From: an uncultured Bacteroides sp.
GTDB taxonomy: Bacteria > Bacteroidota > Bacteroidia > Bacteroidales > UBA932
Assembly: GCA_900543205.1 (NCBI GenBank)
Contig: UQQM01000017.1
Coordinates: 1-45,858 of the forward strand
Direction: 5' to 3'
DNA length: 45,858 bases
In this document: positions 24,737 through 33,703 of the stretch, piece by piece
How positions within the stretch are numbered: the stretch's first letter is position 1
Layout of the letters: the number at the start of each line of letters is the position of its first letter
Notes under the pieces: generated by a model
Told to the model about the DNA's origin: nothing
Seen by the model: only the letters and a program-made list of their open reading frames with translations
The model's database searches: none
Made by a program: the position numbers and the translations under genes

Positions 24737-25930
24737 TTAGGCGATTACCCCGACTTCCCTGAAAATGCCGGTGAGCTTCTCCACGGCTTCGTCGACCTGC
24801 GCGATGCTGTGTGTGGCCATCAGCGCAAAGCGTATAAGAACGTCCTTCTCGGGCACTGCGGGGGCTATCACCGGGGTGATGAACACGCCGCGCTCGTATG
24901 CCATGCGGACTATCTTCATGGCCTTGATGGTGTCGCGCACGAAAAGCGGGATGATGGGGGTCTCGGTGCGGCCGATGTCGAATCCGGCATCCTTGAACGC
25001 CTTGTGGGCGTGGTTCGTGACCTTCCAGAGGTTTTCGCGGCGCTCGGGCTCCTCTATCATTATGTCAAGAGCCTTTGAAGCCGCCGCGACCGATGCGGGC
25101 GTCATGGACGCGCTGAATATAAGGGAGCGCGAGGTATGCTTGATGAAGTTTATGACCTCCCTGTCTCCGGCGATGAACCCTCCTAGAGAGCCGAAGCTCT
25201 TGGAGAAGGTGCCCATTATCAGGTCCACATCCCCGGTAAGGCCGAAGTGGCTGGCGGTTCCGGAACCGTTCTCTCCGAGCACCCCGAGGCCGTGGGCATC
25301 GTCTATCATCAGGAATACACCGTACTTCTCGCAGAGCCTCACGAGCTCGGGCAGGGGTGCGATGTCGCCTTCCATGGAATACACCCCGTCCACGACTATG
25401 AGCTTCGAGGCTTCGGGCGAGGCGGCCCGGAGTTTCCTCTCCAGGGCGCGCATGTCATTGTGGGCGAATTTGCGGACTTCGGCGAACCCGAGACGGCTGC
25501 CGTCGATTATGCAGGCATGGTCGAGGGCGTCGAGATATGTGTATCCTCCGCGCATCCCGAGCGTGCTGACCACGCCGAGATTGACCTGGAACCCGGTGCT
25601 GTAGGTAACAGCCTCGTCCTTGCCCACGAACTTGGCGAGCTTGGCTTCGAGTTCTTCATGTATGTCGAGAGTTCCGTTGAGAAAGCGGCTGCCGGAGCAG
25701 CTGGTCCCGTATTTGCGAATGGCCGCGATTGCGGATTCCTTGAGTCTGGGGTCATCGGAGAGGCCGAGGTAGGAGTTGGAGCCGAACATCAGCACCTTGT
25801 GCCCGTCGGCCATGGTCACCACCGGATCCTGTCCGGAAGAGATGGGTCGGTAATAAGGATAGAGACCCTGGGCCTTTATTTCCTGCGGCGCCGTGTAGGC
25901 CGCACAAATCTCCTTCAGAGTTTTTTCCAT
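24737..25930 (-). CDS. spt: Serine palmitoyltransferase-like alpha-oxoamine synthase
   Basis: Condenses serine with a fatty acyl-CoA to give 3-ketosphinganine, the first step of sphingolipid synthesis in Bacteroidales. The 397-residue protein belongs to the KBL/BioF/SPT family: SNSYLGLSDDPR, GSRFLNGT, the PLP Asp/His pair in DDAHGLGVLG, and the Schiff-base lysine K244 in GTFSKSFGSLGG. The N-terminal YPYYRPISSGQD matches Bacteroidota SPT more than glycine acetyltransferase. The downstream short-chain dehydrogenase fits the next pathway step. BioF-like or 2-amino-3-ketobutyrate ligase activity is a weaker alternative. Confidence 0.85.
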   Translation of the reverse strand: MEKTLKEICAAYTAPQEIKAQGLYPYYRPISSGQDPVVTMADGHKVLMFGSNSYLGLSDDPRLKESAIAAIRKYGTSCSGSRFLNGTLDIHEELEAKLAKFVGKDEAVTYSTGFQVNLGVVSTLGMRGGYTYLDALDHACIIDGSRLGFAEVRKFAHNDMRALERKLRAASPEASKLIVVDGVYSMEGDIAPLPELVRLCEKYGVFLMIDDAHGLGVLGENGSGTASHFGLTGDVDLIMGTFSKSFGSLGGFIAGDREVINFIKHTSRSLIFSASMTPASVAAASKALDIMIEEPERRENLWKVTNHAHKAFKDAGFDIGRTETPIIPLFVRDTIKAMKIVRMAYERGVFITPVIAPAVPEKDVLIRFALMATHSIAQVDEAVEKLTGIFREVGVIA

Positions 25931-25959
25931 GGTATAGGTTTTAGTTGTTTAGTACGCCG

Positions 25960-25967
25960 CAAAGATA
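25960..25967 (-). promoter_or_regulatory. -7 box for the spt operon
   Basis: Minus-strand TATCTTTG at 25967-25960 matches TAnnTTTG and lies 29 bases before the spt ATG. No convincing -33 element stands at the usual distance. The remaining bases up to 26050 show no further gene. Confidence 0.5.
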
Positions 25968-26050
25968 ACAATTTTCCTCAAATTGGTTCAGCCTCCAGGA
26001 TTTACCGCTGGAAATCAAGCCGTTGCGCATTATCCACAGGGAACCTGCAG

Positions 26051-27283
26051 CTATTTCAGCGCACTCGCGGCGACATGGGCGCAGCTCCAGGCGGCCTGAA
26101 GGTTGAAGCCTCCGGTAACTGCGTCGATGTCCAGCACCTCGCCGGCGAAATAGAGTCCGGGCACGCTGCGGCATTCCAGGGTGCCGGGGTCGACCGAAGA
26201 CAGGGCCACTCCGCCGCAGGTCACGAATTCCTCTTTGAACGCCGCACGGCCGCATATCCCGTAGCTGTCGGCGGTAAGCACGCTTGCCAGACGGTTGGCC
26301 CCCTTGGCGCCGAGTTCGGCCCAACGCATCCCGGGCCGCACCCCCGCCCTCGTCAGCAGGAATTCCCAAAGCCTCGTCGTGATTCCGGCGGGACGGACTC
26401 CATCCAGCTGCCTGCGAGGGTTGCCTTCGGCCGCATCCGCAAGCCAAGCCCTCACCCCGTCCTCCGCACATCCGCACCAGTTCACGATCAGCGGAGCCTC
26501 ATAGCCATGCTCCGCAAGATACCTGGCCGCATACGACGAAAGCTTCAGGGCTGCCGGGCCGCTGAAACCCCAGTCGGGGATCAGCAGGGTGCCTTCCGAG
26601 CGGAAAGATGTCCCCGCGATGCCTGCCACTGCATTTTCGACCACGGTGCCCATCAGGGCGTGCAGTTTCTCGTCGGCGACCCTGAAAGTGAACAGCGACG
26701 GCACCGTAGGCACAATCTCCACGCTCTCCGGAAGCATGTTCCGCAAGAATGCGGCGTTGCTTCCCCCGCTTGCCAGCAGCACCCTGTCGGCGCTTTCCCT
26801 GCTGCCGTCCGAGAACTCCAGGACGAACGCTCCTGCACCGCCGTCCGCCGGAGAACCTGCGACGGCACAATGCAGCCGCACCACACGCCGCCCGCACACC
26901 ACCCGGATTCCCAGCTGCCGCATCAGGCGCTCCAGCGTGCGGACAATCTGCATCGCATCCTGACTCTCCGGGAACACGTAGCCGTCCGGCTGGCTGACGA
27001 AACGCACCCCTTCGGCCTCGAACCAGCGCAGCACGTTGCCGGGGCCGAAACATTTCAGGGCGCGCTTCATGAACTTGTCCCCGCGCGGATAGACCCGCGA
27101 CAGGCTGCCGACAGACTCGAAAGTGTTGGTGATGTTGCAGCGGCCCCCTCCGGTCAGCGCCAGCTTGGCCATGGGCTTCCTGCCGGCCTCGTAGACCGTC
27201 AGCTCCGCTTCCGGAATCCTCCGCTTCGCCTCGACCGCGAAGAAACAGCCCGAAGCCCCCGCTCCGATTACCGCGATGCGCAT
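26051..27283 (-). CDS. HI0933/BaiN-family flavoprotein
   Basis: A 410-residue FAD-dependent protein of the HI0933 (YhiN/BaiN-like) family. It has the Rossmann start VIGAGASGCFFA, LTGGGRCNITN near residues 43-53, the LASGGSNA segment and the C-terminal YFAGEVLDIDAVTGGFNLQ motif. The physiological reaction of most family members is unknown; BaiN acts in bile-acid dehydroxylation, but that role should not be assumed here. It follows the LytTR regulator with a 1-base gap and so is probably cotranscribed with the two-component system. Confidence 0.88.
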   Translation of the reverse strand: MRIAVIGAGASGCFFAVEAKRRIPEAELTVYEAGRKPMAKLALTGGGRCNITNTFESVGSLSRVYPRGDKFMKRALKCFGPGNVLRWFEAEGVRFVSQPDGYVFPESQDAMQIVRTLERLMRQLGIRVVCGRRVVRLHCAVAGSPADGGAGAFVLEFSDGSRESADRVLLASGGSNAAFLRNMLPESVEIVPTVPSLFTFRVADEKLHALMGTVVENAVAGIAGTSFRSEGTLLIPDWGFSGPAALKLSSYAARYLAEHGYEAPLIVNWCGCAEDGVRAWLADAAEGNPRRQLDGVRPAGITTRLWEFLLTRAGVRPGMRWAELGAKGANRLASVLTADSYGICGRAAFKEEFVTCGGVALSSVDPGTLECRSVPGLYFAGEVLDIDAVTGGFNLQAAWSCAHVAASALK

Positions 27284-27284
27284 G

Positions 27285-28046
27285 CTATTCCAGCCACGCC
27301 AGGAAATCGTCCACCCGGGCGCGGGAGACCAGGAGCCCGGCGTCGCCCTCGTGGGTCAGGTTCAGCTTGAGACGGCCGTTGAGGTGCCGGGTGACGCTCC
27401 TCACGGCATGCCGTGAGACTATGCATCCCCTCGATATGCGGAAGAACTGTTCCGGATCCAGCTGCTGCTCGAGCGTATCCATCGTAAAATCCACTATATA
27501 GCGGCTGCCGTCGGACAGCACCATACTGTTCGACTTGTCTTCCGACAGGAAATACGCCACATCCTCTATATCCACGGGGATTATCTTGTCGCCCAAACGC
27601 ACCACCCAGCGGTTCTTGTAGCGGGGTTTTGAAGGAATCCTGCCTCCGAGGGCCTTCAGTATCTGCTCAACTTCCCCGGCCGCGTTCTGCCTCTCCCTGC
27701 AACGATTCACCGCCCGTGTGAGGGCGTCGAGCCCTATGGGCTTGAGCAGATAATCTATGCTCCCTGTCTCGAAAGCCTTCACCGCATACGTATCATAGGC
27801 CGTGGTCATGATGATCTGCGACCGCACCTCGACCTGACGGAAAATTTCGAAGCAGTCCCCGTCCGAGAGCTCCACGTCCATGAAAATGATATCGGGGGGG
27901 TCGGCCGCATGGGCGTTCAGCCAGTCGACGGTGGAGCGCACGGATTCCGTGATTCCCACGACCTCGATGTCGCGGAAGTTTTCTGTCAGTGTCCTGGCCA
28001 GCATGTTGCCGGCCATCACTTCGTCTTCTACAATCAGAGTTCTCAT
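27285..28046 (-). CDS. LytTR-family response regulator
   Basis: A 253-residue response regulator. The receiver domain (1-120) has the acidic pair in VEDE, the phosphorylation site D57 in IIFMDVELSDG and the Lys in YLLKPIG. The C-terminal LytTR DNA-binding domain (about 150-250) has RWVVRLGDKIIPV and FRISRGCIVSRHAV. The frame is open 84 codons further upstream, over the kinase gene, but that stretch is arbitrary; MRTLIVEDE is the true start. It overlaps the kinase by 4 bases. Confidence 0.93.
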   Translation of the reverse strand: MRTLIVEDEVMAGNMLARTLTENFRDIEVVGITESVRSTVDWLNAHAADPPDIIFMDVELSDGDCFEIFRQVEVRSQIIMTTAYDTYAVKAFETGSIDYLLKPIGLDALTRAVNRCRERQNAAGEVEQILKALGGRIPSKPRYKNRWVVRLGDKIIPVDIEDVAYFLSEDKSNSMVLSDGSRYIVDFTMDTLEQQLDPEQFFRISRGCIVSRHAVRSVTRHLNGRLKLNLTHEGDAGLLVSRARVDDFLAWLE

Positions 28047-29158
28047 AACAAAGGCAGAATTACAGTATACCGCTCCTCGCTCTCGCGGACTATTATCGAC
28101 TTGCCTGCGATGTCCTTGTACCTCTGGCGCAGGTATTTCTGTCCGAGTCCGGCGGACCGGGGCGGCGTGAGCTTGGGTATCCTGTTGTTCGAAACCACCA
28201 CGCTGCTCTTGGTGGTATGTATGTTTATCCTGAGAGGATTGTCCTGGTTCACCGCGTTGTGCTTCATGGCGTTCTCGATCAGAAGCTGCACGCTGCACGG
28301 CACAACGCTCCTCGACAGGTCCTCCTCGGGTATGTTCACCTCCAGCTCCAGCCCGCTCGAGAAGCGCAGCTTCTGAAGGTCCATGTACCTGGAGACGAAT
28401 TCCATCTCCTCGCGCAGCTTGACCACGGACTCGTCCTCGCTGCGGAGCATGTAGCGGTAGACGTCCGCGAGCTTGTGGGTGTATTCGCTGGCCTCCTTGT
28501 TGGCATTGCTCTGGATCATGCAGTCCAGCATGTTCAGGGAGTTGAAGAGGAAGTGCGGATTCACCTGCTGCTTGAGGCTCAGGTATTTGAAATGCGCCAG
28601 ATTGGCCTCTTCCGCCGATTTCTCGGCCTGCTCCCGCAAGCGTATCGCATATTCGGCCACGAGCACTATCGCAAGGCAGCTGAAGATGTAGTCCACCATC
28701 ATCTCGATGAAGAAATTGCGGGTGTTGCCTATATCCGTGTTCGCAATGGTGATGACGAGCCGCAGGATGATGATGAGCACGAACGCGAGCAGCATCCAGC
28801 GCAGCCCTTTGGCGCCGCCGATTCCGGACACGGAGCTTTTCGCGAAGAACTCCACGAGGAAGCCTATCACCTGGGTGCAGATGAAGGTCGACAGCGGATG
28901 CACTACGGCATCGGGCACCGAAGTCAGGTCGAACAGGGTGGCCAGGCCCATTCCGAGACCGAAGCCCACTATGTTGGCGAGGATGACCGCCGTGGACATA
29001 TACACGACATTGGTGGCCCTGCGGAGGCAGATGATTACCACCATGAGCATGGTCAGGAGGGTGAGCAGAAGGTCATCGGCGATGCCCACCGCACGGCATC
29101 CCAGCGAGACCGCCGCATGCAGCACCGCGAAGCCCTGTATGATCCAAGCATTTTTCAA
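28043..29158 (-). CDS. LytS-type sensor histidine kinase
   Basis: A 371-residue membrane histidine kinase of the His_kinase (PF06580) type, which pairs with LytTR regulators. The first 170 residues hold about five or six hydrophobic segments and no large sensor domain. The phosphoacceptor is H202 in QQVNPHFLFNSLN; the ATP domain has LIENAMKHN and GLGQKYLRQRY. The start appears to be a TTG at 29158: no ATG or GTG is in frame before residue 37 and a stop lies upstream. It is divergent from the starch locus across a 142-base gap, so I infer it may control that locus. Confidence 0.9.
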   Translation of the reverse strand: MKNAWIIQGFAVLHAAVSLGCRAVGIADDLLLTLLTMLMVVIICLRRATNVVYMSTAVILANIVGFGLGMGLATLFDLTSVPDAVVHPLSTFICTQVIGFLVEFFAKSSVSGIGGAKGLRWMLLAFVLIIILRLVITIANTDIGNTRNFFIEMMVDYIFSCLAIVLVAEYAIRLREQAEKSAEEANLAHFKYLSLKQQVNPHFLFNSLNMLDCMIQSNANKEASEYTHKLADVYRYMLRSEDESVVKLREEMEFVSRYMDLQKLRFSSGLELEVNIPEEDLSRSVVPCSVQLLIENAMKHNAVNQDNPLRINIHTTKSSVVVSNNRIPKLTPPRSAGLGQKYLRQRYKDIAGKSIIVRESEERYTVILPLL

Positions 29159-29267
29159 ATTTTTAATTATCTATTGCAATATAATGACAAATCCTTAAAA
29201 TCCTGCCATTCATCCCGAAAAAACCGCAGTTCATCTTTTCCTCTTTTTATAAATGGAGGCTTATTAG

Positions 29268-29275
29268 TTACTTTG
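29268..29275 (+). promoter_or_regulatory. Weak -7-like box before the MFS/sus genes
   Basis: TTACTTTG at 29268-29275 differs by one base from TAnnTTTG and lies 25 bases before the MFS ATG. No -33 TTTG stands at the proper distance, as might be expected for an activator-dependent promoter. The rest of 29159-29300 is AT-rich and holds no gene; I could not find a pair of LytTR half-sites with the right spacing. Confidence 0.35.
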
Positions 29276-29300
29276 CCTCACCACTTGAAAATAACACTAT

Positions 29301-30638
29301 ATGCAGCGACAAGCATTGAGTTTCTGGCAGATGTGGAATCTGAGCTTCGGATTCTTCGGTGTCCAGATAGCATACGCCCTACAAAGCGCCAATATCAGCA
29401 GAATCTTCGCAACCCTCGGCGCCGACCCTCACCAGCTTAGCTTCTTCTGGATCCTGCCCCCTCTGATGGGAATGATAGTGCAGCCCCTCATAGGCAAATG
29501 GTCCGACCGCACCTGGTGCCGCATGGGCCGCCGCAAGCCGTACCTGCTTCTCGGAGCCATCGTGGCCGTGCTGGTCATGGTCTTCCTGCCCAACGCCGGC
29601 AGCCTCAATTTCTCGAGCCGCCTGCTGCTGGGCCTCAACGGGGCCATGTGGTTCGGACTGTTCTCGCTGATGCTGCTCGACACTTCCATCAACGTGGCCA
29701 TGCAGCCCTTCAAGATGATGGTGGGCGACATGGTCGGCGAGGAACAGAAAGCCAAGGCCTACTCGATACAGTCCCTGCTCTGCAACGCCGGCAGCCTCGT
29801 GGGCTACCTCTTCCCCATATTCTTCACCTGGATAGGGATTGCCAACACCGCGCCCAAGGGCGTGATTCCTCCCTCCGTCATATGGAGCTTCTACTGCGGG
29901 GCCGCCATACTCATTCTCTGCGTGCTCTACTCCTTCGTCAAGGTGAAGGAGATGCCGCCGAAGGAATATGCCGAATTCCACGGAGTCGACCCTGCGGCGC
30001 AGCAGGAATCCGGCAAAAATGAGCCCGGCCTGCTCAAGCTGCTCATCCACGCCCCCGCCACTTTCTGGACTGTAGGGCTCGTGCAGTTCTTCTGCTGGGC
30101 CGCGTTCATGTATATGTGGACCTATACCAACGGAGCCGTGGCAGTGAACTGCTGGGGCACATCCGACCCCGCGTCCGAAGGCTACCAGGCGGCCGGCAAC
30201 TGGGTCGGGGTGGTATTCGCCGCACAGGCGGTCGGCTCCATACTCTGGTCCATGGTGATTCCCCGCTTCAGGTCGCTCAAGACCGCCTACGTGGTCAGCC
30301 TGCTCATAGGCGCCGCCGGCTTCGTCTCCATCGCATTCATCCACAACCAATATCTGCTGTTCGGGTCGTATTTCCTCATCGGAACCGCCTGGGCGGCCAT
30401 GCTCGCCCTGCCTTTCACCCTGCTCACCAACTCTCTGTCAGGTGAGCACATAGGCAGCTACCTCGGCCTGTTCAACTGCACCATCTGCCTCCCGCAGATA
30501 GTGGCGGCGGCCCTCGGAGGTGTCGTCCTCAAGCTGCTGGGCGGAGTGCAGGCCAACATGCTCGTGCTTGCCGGGGCGCTCCTGGTATGCGGCTGCTTGG
30601 CCGTGGCCTTCATAAAAGAAACCAAACAAACCAAATAA
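29301..30638 (+). CDS. SLC45/GPH-like MFS sugar transporter, probably maltose or maltodextrin
   Basis: A 445-residue inner-membrane transporter with about 12 hydrophobic segments. The loop between helices 2 and 3 has GKWSDRTWCRMGRRKPY, the D-R...GRRxP pattern typical of SLC45/sucrose-type and GPH cation-sugar symporters. It has no signal peptide. It stands directly before susC (23-base gap), so it likely imports maltose or short maltodextrins released in the periplasm by SusA/SusB-like enzymes. B. thetaiotaomicron has no transporter gene within its sus operon, so this layout differs. The substrate is inferred from context. Confidence 0.87.
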   Translation: MQRQALSFWQMWNLSFGFFGVQIAYALQSANISRIFATLGADPHQLSFFWILPPLMGMIVQPLIGKWSDRTWCRMGRRKPYLLLGAIVAVLVMVFLPNAGSLNFSSRLLLGLNGAMWFGLFSLMLLDTSINVAMQPFKMMVGDMVGEEQKAKAYSIQSLLCNAGSLVGYLFPIFFTWIGIANTAPKGVIPPSVIWSFYCGAAILILCVLYSFVKVKEMPPKEYAEFHGVDPAAQQESGKNEPGLLKLLIHAPATFWTVGLVQFFCWAAFMYMWTYTNGAVAVNCWGTSDPASEGYQAAGNWVGVVFAAQAVGSILWSMVIPRFRSLKTAYVVSLLIGAAGFVSIAFIHNQYLLFGSYFLIGTAWAAMLALPFTLLTNSLSGEHIGSYLGLFNCTICLPQIVAAALGGVVLKLLGGVQANMLVLAGALLVCGCLAVAFIKETKQTK

Positions 30639-30661
30639 CAATTGTGTCTAACCATTTCGAT

Positions 30662-33600
30662 ATGAAAAGAATCCTAACTTTGCTGGCGGCCATCGCTCTC
30701 TCAGCGGGCCTGTCCGCCAATGCATCCGCTCAAAGCGGATACGAAGTCAAGGGTGTGATTGTCGATGAAATCGGCCCCGTGGTGGGAGCGACGGTCATGG
30801 AACCGGGCACCACGACCGGAACGGTCTCAGACCTCGACGGAAACTACACCCTGACCGTCTCTTCAGCCGACGCAATGGTGGAAATCAGCTGCATAGGCTA
30901 CGCCACCCAGACCTACAAGGCGTCTGAAGTCCCCGCGACCGTCACCCTTTCCGAAGACAATGAGTTCCTCGACGAGGTGGTGGTCATCGGTTACGGTACC
31001 GTCAAGAAGAACGACATGACCGGTTCGGTCACCGCCATCAGGGCGGACGAAATCAACCGTGGCGCAATCACCTCCACCCAGGAACTGCTCAAGGGTAAGG
31101 TTCCCGGGCTGCACGTGATTCCCGGCGACGGAGGCCCCGGCTCCAGCTCGACCATCCGTATCCGTGGAGCAGCCTCCCTGAACGCGTCCAACGACCCTCT
31201 CTTCGTGATTGACGGAGTGCCCATCGCAGTCGACGGAGGTGCCGGTATGGCCAACCCTCTCGAGACCATCAACCCCAACGACATCGAGTCCTTCTCAGTG
31301 CTCAAAGACGCGTCTTCAGCCGCCATCTACGGTTCCAGGGCGTCCAACGGCGTCATCATCATCACCACCAAGAAAGGCCGCGGAAACACTCCCCAGGTTT
31401 CCTACAACGGAAGCGTGAGCGTGCAGACCAACTCCAAGGAGCTGCCCGTGATGACCCCTTCCGAGTTCCGCGACTACGTGAACCAGACCTTCATCCCCGG
31501 CACCACGACCGGAGACTACGTACACGAACAGATGGGCGAGTACGACACCGACTGGCAGGACCTGATCTTCCGCACGGCCATCTCGCATGACCACAACGTC
31601 AGCCTGCTCGGCAACGTAAACGAGAGGATGCCCTACAGGGCTTCAGTGGGCTACACCAGCCAGCAGGGAACCCTCGAGACCTCCAAGTACGACAGGGGAA
31701 CCCTCGACCTGAGCCTCTCGCCGAACTTCTTTGACAACCACCTGACCGTGAACCTCAGCGCCAAGGGCGTATACACCCACCAGCGCTACGCCGACAGCGG
31801 CGCGGTAGGAAAGGCTGCTTTCTTCAACCCGACTATCGACCCCTACTGGAGGAACGAGGACGGCAGCATCGACTACTCCACCACCAACGGCTTCTGGAAC
31901 TACGGTTCGGGCCGAGGCGAGGACTTCACTCCCAACACCCTGCTGGGAGCCGGCCCTCTGTCAATTCTCTATGACAGGGACAACTACGCCGATGCAATGC
32001 GCTTCATCGGAAACGCCCAGTTCGACTACAAGGTGCACGGCTTCGAAGCCCTGAGGTTCAACCTCAGCCTCGGAATGGATATCTCCAACACCAAGATCTA
32101 CGACGGAGTGAACCCCGGTTCCTTCCAGGCCTACACCGACACCGAGGCGCGCGGCTGGGGCCAGTTCACCAAGTCCACCAACTTCCGCCGCAACCAGGTG
32201 CTCGAATTCTACGCCAACTACAACGAGGAGTGGGGCATCCACCACCTCGACGTGATGGCCGGATATTCCTGGCAGCACTTCTTCAGCTCCGACCACTCCG
32301 TGACCTACTTCAACGAGACCGGGCTGCAGAAGGGAGAGGACTCACGCTACCCCTACAACGACCAGGAGAGCTACCTCGTATCGTTCTACGGACGTATCAA
32401 CTACTCCATCGATTCACGCTACCTCTTCACCTTCACCCTGCGTGACGACGCTTCCTCACGCTTCTCGAAGTCAACCCGCTGGGGTCTCTTCCCCTCTGCG
32501 GCCTTCGCATGGAACATAAAGGAGGAGAGCTTCCTCGAGGGCGTATCGCCCGTCACCGCGCTGAAGCTCCGTCTCAGTGTCGGACAGACCGGACAGCAGG
32601 AAATCTATTCCAACTATCCTTACCTGGCACGCTACTCGATGTCCACCGACGTCTACAAGCAGTACCTGATGGGACAGGACGGATACATGTTCTACCTGAC
32701 CCCTGCGGCCTACGACCCGAACATCAAGTGGGAGACCACCACAACCTATAACGTAGGTCTCGACTTCGGCTTCCTGAACGACAGGATTTCCGGTAGTGTC
32801 GACGCCTACATCAGGGACACCGACGACCTGCTGAACAGCGTGCTCACCCCGATGGGCTCCAACTTCGGCAACACCGTGCTGACCAACATCGGCTCCATGA
32901 GGAACAAGGGTCTCGAGTTCTCGCTCAACCTGATTCCCGTGCAGACCAACGACTGGAACCTCTCCATCGGCCTCAACGGAACCTTCCAGGACACCAAGTT
33001 CACCAAGCTGAACAACACCGACGACCCTGACTACGCCATCCAGACCGGAGGCATCTCCAAGGGAACCGGAAGCCTTCTGCAGAGGCACATGGTGGGCTAC
33101 GCACCCTACACCTTCTACACCTTCCAGCAGGTATATGACAGCGAGGGCAACCCCGTGCAGAATGCCCTGGTGGACAGGGACGGCGACGGCGTGATCACCC
33201 AGGCCGACCGCTACATGACCGGCAAGAGCCCCAACCCTGACTTCTTCTACGGAATCAACGTCAAGCTGTCCTACAAGAACTGGGACTTCGGCTTCAACGG
33301 ACACGGTTCTGTCGGCAACTACGTATTCAACGACTTCGCCTCCGCGAACTCCACCTCCAACGTGGACGTGAACGCAGGCAACCTCCCCAACTTCGCGACA
33401 GTGGTGACAAAGACCGGATTCACGGCTGCCAACAGCGGCGAGCAGTGGTACTCCGACATGTTCCTCGAGAACGCTTCATTCTTCCGCATGGACGACATCA
33501 ACCTCGGATACACCTTCCGCCATCTCGGCAAATGGGAGTCCGACATCCGTCTGGCCTTCTCCGTGCAGAACGTATTCGTAATCACCGGCTACAGCGGAGT

Positions 33601-33691
33601 CGATCCTGAAATCCCCGGCGTGAACGGCATCGACGGATCCATCTGGCCCCGTCCCCGCACCTATTCACTCCGCCTGAACATCAACTTCTAA
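30662..33691 (+). CDS. susC: SusC-like TonB-dependent outer-membrane starch transporter
   Basis: Outer-membrane channel that takes up malto-oligosaccharides with SusD as lid, powered by TonB. From the ATG at 30662 the protein is 1009 residues: signal peptide (about 1-23, ending ASA), carboxypeptidase-regulatory-like domain (about 28-105), a TonB-box-like stretch before VVVIGYGTVKKND, the plug (about 115-225, with LLKGKVPGLHV and FVIDGVPI), and a 22-strand barrel ending in SLRLNINF. An upstream in-frame start lies inside the MFS gene and is rejected. Length matches B. thetaiotaomicron SusC. Confidence 0.95.
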   Translation: MKRILTLLAAIALSAGLSANASAQSGYEVKGVIVDEIGPVVGATVMEPGTTTGTVSDLDGNYTLTVSSADAMVEISCIGYATQTYKASEVPATVTLSEDNEFLDEVVVIGYGTVKKNDMTGSVTAIRADEINRGAITSTQELLKGKVPGLHVIPGDGGPGSSSTIRIRGAASLNASNDPLFVIDGVPIAVDGGAGMANPLETINPNDIESFSVLKDASSAAIYGSRASNGVIIITTKKGRGNTPQVSYNGSVSVQTNSKELPVMTPSEFRDYVNQTFIPGTTTGDYVHEQMGEYDTDWQDLIFRTAISHDHNVSLLGNVNERMPYRASVGYTSQQGTLETSKYDRGTLDLSLSPNFFDNHLTVNLSAKGVYTHQRYADSGAVGKAAFFNPTIDPYWRNEDGSIDYSTTNGFWNYGSGRGEDFTPNTLLGAGPLSILYDRDNYADAMRFIGNAQFDYKVHGFEALRFNLSLGMDISNTKIYDGVNPGSFQAYTDTEARGWGQFTKSTNFRRNQVLEFYANYNEEWGIHHLDVMAGYSWQHFFSSDHSVTYFNETGLQKGEDSRYPYNDQESYLVSFYGRINYSIDSRYLFTFTLRDDASSRFSKSTRWGLFPSAAFAWNIKEESFLEGVSPVTALKLRLSVGQTGQQEIYSNYPYLARYSMSTDVYKQYLMGQDGYMFYLTPAAYDPNIKWETTTTYNVGLDFGFLNDRISGSVDAYIRDTDDLLNSVLTPMGSNFGNTVLTNIGSMRNKGLEFSLNLIPVQTNDWNLSIGLNGTFQDTKFTKLNNTDDPDYAIQTGGISKGTGSLLQRHMVGYAPYTFYTFQQVYDSEGNPVQNALVDRDGDGVITQADRYMTGKSPNPDFFYGINVKLSYKNWDFGFNGHGSVGNYVFNDFASANSTSNVDVNAGNLPNFATVVTKTGFTAANSGEQWYSDMFLENASFFRMDDINLGYTFRHLGKWESDIRLAFSVQNVFVITGYSGVDPEIPGVNGIDGSIWPRPRTYSLRLNINF

Positions 33692-33703
33692 ACAGACTAG
33701 ACA

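Noticed and set aside
26030..26038. TTATCCACA, a perfect DnaA-box sequence
   Set aside because: Only one copy, no cluster, no dnaA or dnaN nearby and no AT-rich unwinding region, so a replication origin is not supported.
25247..27370. A 707-codon open frame on the plus strand over spt and the flavoprotein gene
   Set aside because: It is antisense to two well-recognised genes and its translation (rich in Gly, Arg, His, Ala) matches no family; high-GC coding sequence often leaves such frames open.
29229..29275. GTT-containing words in the kinase-MFS gap as LytTR half-sites
   Set aside because: The two best words (CAGTTCAT and TAGTTACT) are 38 bases apart rather than about two helical turns, and one fits the consensus poorly.
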